64,000 bases of DNA from assembly GCA_963680875.1 (NCBI GenBank), contig OY804582.1, forward strand, positions 53,028,646-53,092,645. Reading direction: 5' to 3'. Positions within the stretch are counted from its first letter, which is position 1, and each line of letters begins with the position of its first letter. Positions 1 to 11,100 of this stretch are shown here, one piece after another. The translations under genes were made by a program, and so were the position numbers. The notes under the pieces are model-generated. The model had not been told where the DNA came from, made no database searches, and saw only the letters and a program-made list of their open reading frames with translations. Source of the stretch: Bathymodiolus brooksi (taxonomy: Eukaryota > Mollusca > Bivalvia > Mytilida > Modiolidae).

Positions 1-226
1 TATGAAGATTGCTCATTTCGTCCCGATTGGTTAGCAAACATGGCCACCACATGCAATTCTTGTTTCTGATTGGTCAATTTCTAAAAAATCTTCTGCTTTG
101 AAACTGCTTAGCCATATGAACCGAAACTTGGTAGGAAGCATCTACATGTATGGAAGATTCTGTATTAAGTTTCCTCAAAGCAGAATGACAGGTGAGCGAC
201 ACAGGCTCAGCCCACTGAGACTCTAG
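1..226 (+). repeat. 3' part of GCTCACCTGA-bounded dispersed element
   Basis: Matches 17330-17560 and the terminal part of the copy at 18371-18822: the same 'gattggtcaat', 'aaactgcttagcca' and 'cttggtaggaagcatct' blocks. It ends in CAGGTGAGCGACACAGGCTC and CTCTAG. The 5' part is outside the window. Confidence 0.7.
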
Positions 227-229
227 TTT

Positions 230-925
230 CGCTATGCTTTGAGATATTGACTTGATATTTGGTATGTGGGTGTATAATGATAAGTTACAGATCAAGTGTA
301 CGTTTCGTTCAGGTCCAATGATTTTTGGCCGAGTTATGGCCCTGGACTTTGAAATTTGGTCAAATATTTAGTTGTCACCACTTTTTTTTCGCTATGCTTG
401 GAGATATTGACTTGATTTTTGGTATATGAGTGTATAATGACGAGTTACAGATTAAGTGTACATTTCGTTCCGGTCCAATGATGTTTGGTCGAGTTATGGC
501 CCTTGGACTTAGAAATTTGGCCAAATATTTAGTTGTCACCACTTTTTTTCGCTATGCTTGGAGATATTGACTGGATTTATGATATATGAGTGTATAATGA
601 TGAGTTACAGATCAAATTTACATTTCGTTCCGGTTCAATGATTTTTGGCCAAGTTATGGCCTTTGGACTTTGAAACTTGACCAAATATTTAGTTGTCAAC
701 ACTTTTTTTTCGCTATGCTTGGATATATTGACTTGATTTTTGGTATATGAGAGTGTATAATCATAGGTTACAGATCAACTTTGAAATTCGTTGTGGTTAT
801 CAACTTGAATGATTTTTGGTCAACTTACAGCCATTGGGCTTTGAAATTTGGCCAAATATTTAGTTGTCAACACTTTATTTCACTATGATTTGAGATATTG
901 ACTTGATTTTTGGTATGTGAATTTA
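230..925 (+). repeat. Tandem array, ~160-bp unit, 4-5 copies
   Basis: Units begin CGCTATGCTT at 230, 390, 550 and 711, with a diverged one at 881. Each contains GAGTTATGGCCCTTGG or a close variant, followed by a 'caaatatttagttgtca' block. It directly follows the dispersed element ending at 226. Confidence 0.85.
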
Positions 926-1130
926 AGGAGGCTTGAGGATACAGATCTTAAACAATAGTTTGTTATTCTTAGCCTATTACTGAGGGAATTAAAAAAGGGT
1001 AAAACATTTGCGAGCCTCCGTAATATTCACGGCGGGAACGTTCATGTCGTTCCGACACATCTAGTTTAATCAAAATATCTTTTTGGTTATAAAAATATTT
1101 TAATTACATTGCCATGTCTAGGCAGTTTTG
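926..1130. other. Unassigned intronic sequence
   Basis: AT-rich sequence between the 160-bp array and a SINE, with a GC-richer patch at about 1010-1065. I see no coding potential; it is presumed intron or upstream sequence of C2CD3. Confidence 0.4.
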
Positions 1131-1135
1131 ACCAG

Positions 1136-1497
1136 ATCGGTGGTGCGATGATTAGCATGCTCACCTTGAGTGAGATAGATTCTGAGTTTGAGCCCCAAAC
1201 GGGTCAGACTAATGACTATAAAATTAGTATTTCTGCTTCTCCGCTAAACACACAGTTTTAAGGTGTAAGAGAAAAGACTGATTGGCTTGGAATCAGGACA
1301 ATGTGTCTTGAGTGGAGCGACATGTCTACCTGCGGTCTGTTATTTCAGTGAGCTATAAAGATCCAGTTAAGCTTGTTGGTCTTGTTCAAAGTGGTCATTT
1401 CATCATTTCTTTGAATGTAACTTGTTCTCGCCATGATATAGCTGAAAATTTGCTGATTTGACATTAAACAAGAATTACTCACTCACTCCAGTAAGTT
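1136..1497 (+). mobile_element. SINE family B, near full length
   Basis: The head GGTGGTGCGATGATTAGCATG resembles a tRNA A box, followed by a B-box-like GAGTTTGAGCCCC. The body has 'ggaatcaggacaatgtgt' and 'gagtggagcgacatgtctac'. The tail is GATATAGCTGAAA ... CATTAAACAAGAATTACTCA. Other copies lie at 5143-5415 (minus), 36186-36512, 38085-39200, 47279-47910 and 53200-53495. Confidence 0.75.
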
Positions 1498-1617
1498 ATG
1501 TTCATAAGTGATATTTATTTTCTTGAACTATCACAAGAAAATTTGTTTGTGCTGAGAATTTTTTTTCTGTGTATTATTATATAATGTATAACACCTTCCT
1601 ACATATTTTCAAACTAA

Positions 1618-1855
1618 GGAGGGGCCAATGTGGTCATGATCGTATGTTAGTTGGATTTACAATTACCTATGCAATCAGTACCTATCACCACTAACGTTGT
1701 GAGTTCGAATCCCACTCGGGCAATACAACATTATGTGATAAAGTTTGTCAGTGACCTATGACAGGGAGGTGGTCTTGAGTATTCCGGTTTCCTCCATCGA
1801 TATAACTGAAATTTTGTTGAAAGTGGCATCAATCACCATAAACCAAACCAAACTA
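1618..1855 (+). mobile_element. SINE family A copy
   Basis: Head 'gtggtcatgatcgtatg', B-box-like GAGTTCGAATCCC, body 'gataaagtttgtcagtgac', 'tccggtttcctcca', and tail ATATAACTGAAATTTTGTTG ending in AAACCAAACC. The B box points to a tRNA-derived SINE. Confidence 0.75.
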
Positions 1856-1921
1856 AGGACATGATCTTGTTTTTACTCAATAGAAAGATGATATAGTGAC
1901 ACTTAATGATTTATTATACAG

Positions 1922-2126
1922 ATGAACCTGTAAGACGTAAAAAGACAGATGGTTTAAGTGTTGAGAGGCTGACATTATTAGGAAGGGTACACGTGGCTCG
2001 AGTGACAATTGATGCCCTTCATTTAACTGGACAGGAACTCAATACCTCATCTTCATCCAAGAAGAATTTTAAATTTAAAACAGTGGGCAAACCTCCGAAG
2101 CCGTCACCCAAAGCTAAAAAATCCAT
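1922..2126 (+). CDS. C2CD3: C2CD3 exon a (first in window)
   Basis: Acceptor TTATTATACAG precedes it and donor GTAAGT follows. It enters with two bases of a split codon, so an upstream exon must end with one base. It encodes [20 protein letters not shown], the first strand of the first C2 segment in the window, then a Ser/Lys/Pro-rich loop. The ATG at 1906 is intronic and is not the start. Confidence 0.88.
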
Positions 2127-5100
2127 GTAAGTTAAACGTTTTGATGCATGATTAAAAAGATGGCAATTGAATTATAAAGCTAAAATCTTTGAAGAAACTA
2201 ATTTCATGTATTGTACATGTCATTTATTATATTTGATAAAAATGGGTAAATTTGAAAGTATATTTTTTTCTCACTTGATGGGTGAAAGATAAACCATTAT
2301 TTTGCCCATTGAAATTACAATACCAACATGATCACAATCCAAAATAATCATTGATAGTCTGATAGTGAAAAGCAAATGAAACGTCGTATTTGCACAAACA
2401 AAAGTGTATAATCTATGTAACCTTGCAACATGAATGCATTCTTTTCCTTTGATCTTTTCATGGTTTATATACCAGAATGTAAGCAACATCTAAGAACTAT
2501 GAAATAATACACGTCAATATGAGATATTGCACACTTTAAATCTGGGCTGTAGTTTTATTACTCTCAGATAGCCGTGCAATAATCAACGACCTAGATGTGA
2601 TATTGTATGGCTTCATGTTACAAATAATTTATACCACGGTTTGCGGTTTAACTCAGAAAACCATGGTATAAATATAACATATCCTTCCTTATTAATAAAC
2701 AGTATATCTACTTATGCATTCCTAATATAAAAAATAAAACGACTCCTTACCGAAGAACGAATATAATTAAATCATGTGTAACATGCATTCATGAATGACT
2801 GGTTTGTTCATTTACTCTGAATTTATATTTGATATTTACACAGTCTAATGAATTGTTATTGAAAGTACATGTTTTGGTTTAAAGAATGTCAGATGATATC
2901 TTTATATCCATTTAGGATCAGGGACATTAAGTTTTACTCATGTCCATACATATGCATTTTGTTTCTGCTCAATAACTGAAGTCAACCTAATTTATACACA
3001 AGGGCCATGACCATAGAAAGAAGGCAGATATCAATTTCTGGCTTAACCTATTTTTCCATACTGGAGATATGCCACTGTTTACTTTATCTGGAAGCAGGGG
3101 CATAAATGGACACATTTTTAAAATTTCTGAATCTGTCTTGAAAACCAAGTTTTATATAAATAAAAATATTTTAAAAAAAATTTCACTGCTACCTTATTTA
3201 TATACTTATGTAATATATTTTTCAAGACTTGGAATTCTAATGTTATAATTTTGTTTGTTTAAACAGGACATACTTCATAGAGTACCAGTTTCCAGTTGTA
3301 GCCACATCTAGAGATAAATATTCACCTAATGCCTTGGCCACAGAAGTCATGAGAGTGGCATCTAAAACTGTCAGGGATGGATGTAAGTTAATCTGTTGTA
3401 CCACAGTATATAAAAATAAAATTATAGGTCACATTTATATTTCATTTACACATTTTAAATGGAAGATATAGGTGAAACATCGGAACAATTCGTAATATTT
3501 TTTTTTTACTAAAGTTTGCTGTACCAGAGAAATTGTAAAATAGAATTAAGAAAATAATTATATACATGTAATAGTTGACTTTTTCACTCAGTGACTTCTA
3601 TTCAAATATGTATTACTACTTTATGTGATTAATTTGTCAGCTACAGTACAGTCAGAGACATACCATGATAAATCACTGTGATAGACGTATCACTCATCTT
3701 AGTGATACTGATATATCTTTTGTTCTGTTTAATATATCTTCGAAATTTCTTTTGTATTTAGAGTGTTACTTGCTATCACCCAAAATGCACAAGAAAGTAA
3801 GTAAATAGATTAAACACAGCAAAAGATATATCAGTATCACTAAGAAGAGTGATATGTCTATCACAGTGATTTATCACGCTATGTCTCTGACTGTACTGTA
3901 CATGTAGCAAGTCGTTTTTCTTGAAGTACTCCAGTTTCCTCCACCATGTTATAACTGAAAGTATTGTTGAAAGTGGCATTAAAATTCTTGTCCAGGTGAT
4001 TTACCCCCCATTAAGTACAGTACATATGGTTCACTAAGTATAATTTAATTGATGGTCCAATCATCTATATGTCTTTTCTATCAATCATTTAAAGCAAACT
4101 GTTAGAATTTTGTTACATATTTCAGTGGTACAATTCAACCATCGATCTGTCTTCCCAATCATGTTTGATGGTAACGCTGTAGATAATTGGTGGAAATCAG
4201 CATTGGTGTTTAAAGTTTATGCTAGATCTGCTGGACAAAAAGTGGTATGTAATAAGGCCTAAATTAAAAAATTGTTTGTTTGCCATTCTCCGACTCAGAT
4301 TTTTTTGTGTTTGTAGGTAGGTAGGTATATTATTTAATTTTTCTGAACCAGACATACATTTTTTGTATGTTTAAAATATTAAGTATACAGTATGAATATA
4401 CATGTACTGAGCATGCATGAAGCTAAATAGACATCCGTGCATGTTTCTGTTTAAGATTTAGATACATGAGGCCACAATTAGAAATATTTTTGTTTCCCCT
4501 TACCCGACCCACAATTTTGGAAGTGTAGGTAGGTAGGCTTTTTTTTTTTGGACGACAAAGATGTGCTCGGTAATGCGAAAATATCGATCTTTTGGCGAAA
4601 CGAATCTAAAATACCGAATTTTCAGCAAAGTGAATTTTGAGCGAAACAGGGAGAAAAAAGTAACGGCAAATTTCCAATAAAAAAATTTCAGTCGGTCGGG
4701 TAAGGGGAAACAAACTAATTTTTAATTTTGGCCTGAACCTTGCACTTTTTGGGCTATATTTTATGTGTTCAGTGTGTGTGTATGTATGTATGTATCACTT
4801 GCTTTTTACACCTTTTTTGACGTTCATATTTAAAATTAACGGCTGTTATCGACACAAACTATGGAAAGACTACGAGAATTCCGAATATACCGGAAACCGG
4901 AACTTTACTAAAACACGGAATGGACCGGAACGAAAATTTCGGAAATAATTTTTATTTTATTTTAAAAACGGCAATAAAATCTTTTGAGTCACGTGGATTT
5001 TTTTGGGGTCAGCCGGCTGACGGCAAGCAAACAATATTTTAATTTAGGCCTCATGAATACAATAAAAAACAAGAGATATTCAAATGAAGCATATTGAATT

Positions 5101-8100
5101 AATGTAATACACATAATTAGGTCTTCTATTGTAATATAGTACGTGAGTGATTGTTGTTTAACGCCAAGTGAACAATTTTGCAGCTATATCATGGCAAAAA
5201 AGTTACATTTCAATGAAATGATGATGGGGTACTAGACCAACACATTAAGTTGAATTTTTATAGTGCTAGCTCACTGAAACAACAGTTCACGGATAGACAT
5301 GTCACTCCACTCGGACACATGAATGCTGGGTGCTTAGAGCAGAAGCAGCAAATTCCACTTCCTAAGACTTTAGTTTGACCCGAATGGGACCAAACCCACG
5401 ACCTACCACACACCGTGTTGTAATACATTGTATATAAAAAGTATCTTTTTTAAAAGAAATTTACATGTCAAAGGAAAACGACATCTAATTCAGTTTCTGT
5501 TTCAAAAATTATTTCACTTGTTTGGTCCAATTGATGTTTTTGCTAGGTCGATCATATTATATTTTACTCCTTCCATATTTCAGCCATCTTTGATAGGAAG
5601 CTGTGGTGTTCCAATGAAATCAGTTTTAAAGTCTGAATCACTATTTGTTGAACGAGAACTAGAAGTTAGAGAATCACTGAATAAAAATGCTTCCATAAAC
5701 TCCTCAATACATAAAAGTGACATGGATGGTCTCTATGGAAACCTTAAAGTGAGTATAATTGTTTTCTGTATTTATTCAAATTAAATTCATGACTTTAACA
5801 GTCAGGAGGATAGATGGGTGGTGCTATGGTGTTTAACACCAATTTCAGTTATATTGTGACGGTCAGTTTTATTGGTGGGGGAAACTGGAGTACCCAGAGA
5901 AAACCACCTACCTGCCACAAGTCACTGACAAATTTATCACATATGTTGTATCGAGTACACCTTGCCTGAACGGGATTCAAACTCATAACAGTAAGGACAA
6001 TCAAGAGAACTCCTATATAGTCATGTATTATGGACAGGGTGTAATTTCTGTACAGTAACCTTGACTTTGAATCATAGCTTTGGTGTTTGTTATATACATT
6101 GTTTGTACATGTAATTTGTGTATATTTTATTTTTTGGAACACTTTTTATTTATGAAATTTGTAGCCTAATCCAAGCTATAGATGCAAATTTTCTCAATTT
6201 TTTTTTTAAAGGGAAACTTCGCGATTTTTTACATGTTAGCTAAATATGTTCCTGGTGATATAAAATACATATTCACAAAGTTTTATCGACATATTTCCAC
6301 AAATAACGAAGCAAATCGCAAATTTGTAATTTTAATTTCTAATTTTTCAACCAGCTTGTGACGTTTTAAGCTAAATATGCATTGTGGGATTGAAATTTAA
6401 AGTCTGGGTCGCTGATGTTAAATTCGCTTCATTTAAAGTGCTCAGAGGACTGTAATTTAAATCTAATAACCATTGGAAAATTAAATACTGAAGTGAACAG
6501 CTACGTACTTTTTTGACAAACTACTATTTTAAATGAACAAAATGTTTCATTTCCTTTATATTTACAACGGAAAGAGTGTTTTATAACAGTCACCTATATT
6601 CGCTATATATCGGATCCCTTTTACAATTATGTTCATTTTGTTTTACTGCTAATGTGCTGAAAAATATAATGGATAATTTTGACAACGCGTAACTTGTGTA
6701 TTGATTGCTAGATTCTGTTTTAATCCCTTTTTTATAATCATTATTCGGCATGCTGTTTACTGTTATTTTGACCTCCGCATGTAGATGTCCGCTTGTGTGT
6801 TTTCTAGCCGGAGGGTAAAATTATACAGGTGTAAAATTCAAGGTGACCGGATTAATAAAATGGGAATTTGAATACACACTGTTTGCTTTCCAAGACGAGT
6901 TGGTAGATCGTTTATTATCTATTAAAGATAAAATATTCTTAAAACATTAGAATAAATATAATGTTGAAATAACAGGAACAATTTATGTTTTAGATGATAA
7001 AAAAGTTTACACCATCCTTGAAATTATAAGTTTTCATTATGAGAGGTGCCAAATTGGCCTAACTATATATAGCTGTCTCATCATAATAATTTAACGATCG
7101 ATGTTCATAAAAGATGTTTTAATTTTAATATTAAATAAAATGATTTAGGCCTAAACGTTTAGAAATGAATTTTTCTTTTTAACAATAAAAAAAAATGATT
7201 ATGATTTTACTCAATCATTATTTTAACAGTCGGTGTTCATAAAAGATGTTTTAATTAATTTAATTTTAATCAAAGGATTATGATTTTACTCAATCATTAT
7301 TTTAACAGTCGGTGTTCATAAAAGATGTTTTAATTAATTTAATTTAATCAAATGATTATGATTTTACTCAATCAATATTTCTTTACTTTTCTTTTGTTCA
7401 ACGCGTGTTGTTTGTTTGGGAACATTTCTATATAAAGCACCGAAATTAACGTTTTAGTTATATAGCTTAAATATGTCGAGCTCAGGTACGGAAAGTGACT
7501 CTAGCGCCTCAAGTGATGTAGATTTCGACGACAATGGAGAGTTCGGTTACCAACTTGAACCAGAATATACGGAGGAAGAACTCAGACAAATGGAAGAGGC
7601 AGCGAGTGCCCAACATCGGGAAATAGAGAACAACCCACGTCAGAACGACAAAAATTTGATATCCACTGATATTCATTTAGACAAAGTTCGGAAGAGATCA
7701 TGATCATGAGCGGTATAAACAGATGAAGGGCAGTCAAAAATTAAAAAGAGATTAGGCCACACCAGATTTACTTCTTGTTCTTCGGATTTTGTGCTAAAAA
7801 CGTTGTCCAGAGCGAGCAAGTGATTTAAAAATGTTAATTTCTTTTCTTTTTTTTGCTTATCATTTTTGATGAGCGAAACATAATATATTATGCGAAAAAT
7901 ATATTTCTTATATTTTTCATGTATTTTCAGAAGCGAGAGACCATATTTTTATTTTAAATATTTTATTCTTTAATAAATTAAGGCAAATAATTCCTGAAGT
8001 AAGAGGTGAAATGTGGGATTTACTTATTTTTATCTTCATTCTGAAAACGACAGGTACATTCACACCGGTTCACTCAGCAGGGTACCTAATATTGCGTAAT

Positions 8101-11100
8101 GAGTTTAGGTCCACACAGGAAATCGCCAGGCAGAATATACAAGTGTCATTTTACATCCGGTCGACGGGCCTCTGACCGAATACCTGAATACATGTGTCAC
8201 AATATTTAGCAATAATCAGAAACGCAATGCACATTTTGTGACCCGTTATCTAACTAAAATTTTACCCCTAAGGGTTGAAGGCATGTACAAGGAATATATA
8301 CAAACAACGTACACAAGTCAAATAGACAAAAACATAATAAGAACAGAAAATAAAATGAAAACAAATTACGCTACCCATGACTAGAATAGCAGATGCAATA
8401 CACATTTTAAAGGTTCTAATAGGTGATCAAAATACACGACCCTGATCACGTTGAAGTATACATTAGGAATGGGTGCATATTAATGCACACTGCCGGATCA
8501 AGGGGGTGTTCGACAATTTAGTAAAATTTGTGTATAAATTGGCAAACAAGAGCCTGGCACCCCGTTTTCAAAACTGCTGGATCCGCACCTAATGCAGCAA
8601 TGATTCATTATTTTCACAAAAAAATCTTAAGATTACCATTGATCGTACGCTATATTGAATTGTTCATTTTTATCTTGATTTTTTTTGTGCCCCATCAGAA
8701 TGATGTAGCAACAACCAAAATTATGAAATAAAGCAAGGTGAACAGGACAGGGTAGAAATTAATCTTGCAAAATAGACAAAAAACCATTCGTATGCAATTT
8801 TTCCTTATAGAAATAGAAATTAAAATAAGTTTATTAACCAAATCAGGGCCCCAGGAGGGCATATACAAATAACAATTATGATTGATACACAACAACAATA
8901 CATCAAACTAAATATTCGCAGTGAAATATCAATAATTGTGATGAACAAATTTTTTATGACTATTCTGAGATTAATCAGAAGGGTCCACCAGTTCGAAAGA
9001 CGTGATTAAAATAAACAAAATATATTACGCAGAGACATATTATATGTTACGCTTTGTTTTTGTATAATAAACTTATTTATAATACTCATCGTCTGTAATT
9101 GTCAAATGAAATCTATTACAAATTATATGTTTACATAATCCTCTCAATTGTATGGCTTCCTACCCTGTAACTTTCTGTGCTTTTAGCTTATGTGTATCTT
9201 TATTGTAGTGCATGCACGATCGATTACAAAGTGCGATCTTACTGAATAATGTCATTAAAACAATTTTGACCCCGTAGTATAGGCCTTTTTGGATATTTTT
9301 TTTTAACGAATTCAGGGCATTGTTCCGATGTCCGTTCTTTTTTTAACTTAATTTCGTAGTTCTTCAATATTGGAAAAAAATCTTTTGTAAATGTGTCTCA
9401 TTAAAGACGAACCTTTCCCCCCGATTCATTTGTTTTGCCATAATCTATAGAAGCAAAATGTAAATCTGCAAAAGTGGTTGTGTAATAAATTCATATATTT
9501 AGAATAATAAGAAAAATAAAAAGAATTACCATCAAGTTAAGCAACCGTACGCCTGACAAGCCATATCGACACTGAATGAGGACCCTGGTTTGTCACGCTT
9601 GTTTTGGGGCGTGGTGGTATTTAGACGTCACGTGATACTTGATATTGAGATGCTATCAAAATGGCGACTTCCATGTATCGTCGACAGATTTTTAAAATCG
9701 ATTTCATTCCCTTATCCAACATAATAAAACGCTAATATACATATAAACATCCATATTTATACATCAGGAAAAACATATAAAAAAATATTTTTTTTGCGAA
9801 GTTTCCCTTTAAGTATTAATATTATTTATTTTGTTTGTTTAAATGGAATAAAACATTTAAAAAAGAATTGTATCTTCTAATGACAAAATTGTCTTGCTTG
9901 TTTCACATACAGTCTCTTCATTAATACAGTTTTTTTACTTAGGCAGCATTTTTTTTATAGGTTTCAGTCGAGTTAGCATCCGATAATAAAGATTTCTCGT
10001 CACAACTAGCTCGGACAAAACTTGCAGAAATGTCTGGGAAAACAAAAATAGTTCCTATTCCTGCACCTGCCCCACCAAAGCCAGGCCCACCTCCAGCTCC
10101 ATCACAGAATATTGTTCATACAGAACCAAGGCCTAAACATTTGACTACACAACCAAATAATCAATATCAAATGGGTAAGTACTCATTATTGACCTTATGT
10201 CACACACATCTTTTTGGTTTTATGGCAATAGTCAAAGCACATTCCTGAAATACAACTTCAGTAATTATATACCTAGAATTGAATTAAATTCCAAAGAAAG
10301 ACATGCATTTATTTGGATATTGAAAATTGAAAAAACATGCATTTATTTGGTTATTGAAAAATTGAAAAAACATACATTTATTTGGATATTGAAAATTGAA
10401 AAAACGTGCATTTATTTGGTTGTTGAAAATTTGAAAAGTAGTTTGTAAACACTTTTACTTGTCATTCAGAATATGATGTTGCTATGGAGACAAAATATAT
10501 GATTACAAAGTATACAATGTAAATTATCTCCAATTTGCTTGTTATCTCTAGCTTTCATTAAATCTTAAGAACCACGACAAGCATTATTTTTTTATGTTGT
10601 TATTTAGATATTTTACTTCATTTTGATAAACTATTTCAGCATGAAAATGGCTTATGCAATGTGATCTAGTAAATTAACTACCATGTTCTTACATAATAAA
10701 CCTACTCAATCTTCTTCTTGCTTACATTCTTCCACATATATTTAAATTAAAAAAATTATTAGAAAAAACAATGTTTTATTTAGGAAAGATTGTTATTATA
10801 TAAGTTTTGTTCTTTTATACATGTATGAATCTGGATGAGATGGAAAGGTTCATAATTCAGTACCAAGTTCTTCCATAATTTCTATAAAAAGCATGTGGTG
10901 TATGTGGTTTGTCCCTCTTTGATAAAATTATAAATTAATGTATTCAATTTTTATCAATAACATTACTATTACATGTTTCTTGTTCTAAATATAGATAAGA
11001 TACATCAAGTAACAGTTAATTCTGCTGCTGACCCAGGATTACAACAATTACCAAAGGAAATTAGTTATCAACCACAATATACAGATTACAGTCCAGAGGT

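Larger units (their letters stand above)
6210..9808. mobile_element. 3.6 kb DNA transposon with TTAA target site
   Basis: Perfect 13-bp terminal inverted repeats AGGGAAACTTCGC (6210-6222) and its complement (9796-9808) are each flanked by TTAA (6206-6209 and 9809-9812). TTAA duplications are used by piggyBac and Kolobok transposons. The AGGG terminus is unlike the CCC-type ends of piggyBac and suits Kolobok better (inference). It contains an internal 79-bp direct repeat, a TATA-preceded 76-codon ORF at 7473, and no transposase I can recognise, so it is probably non-autonomous or decayed. Confidence 0.75.

Noticed and set aside
1906..1921. ATG at 1906 as the C2CD3 start
   Set aside because: The sequence is a typical acceptor (TTATTATACAG) and the vertebrate protein extends far N-terminal of this point.
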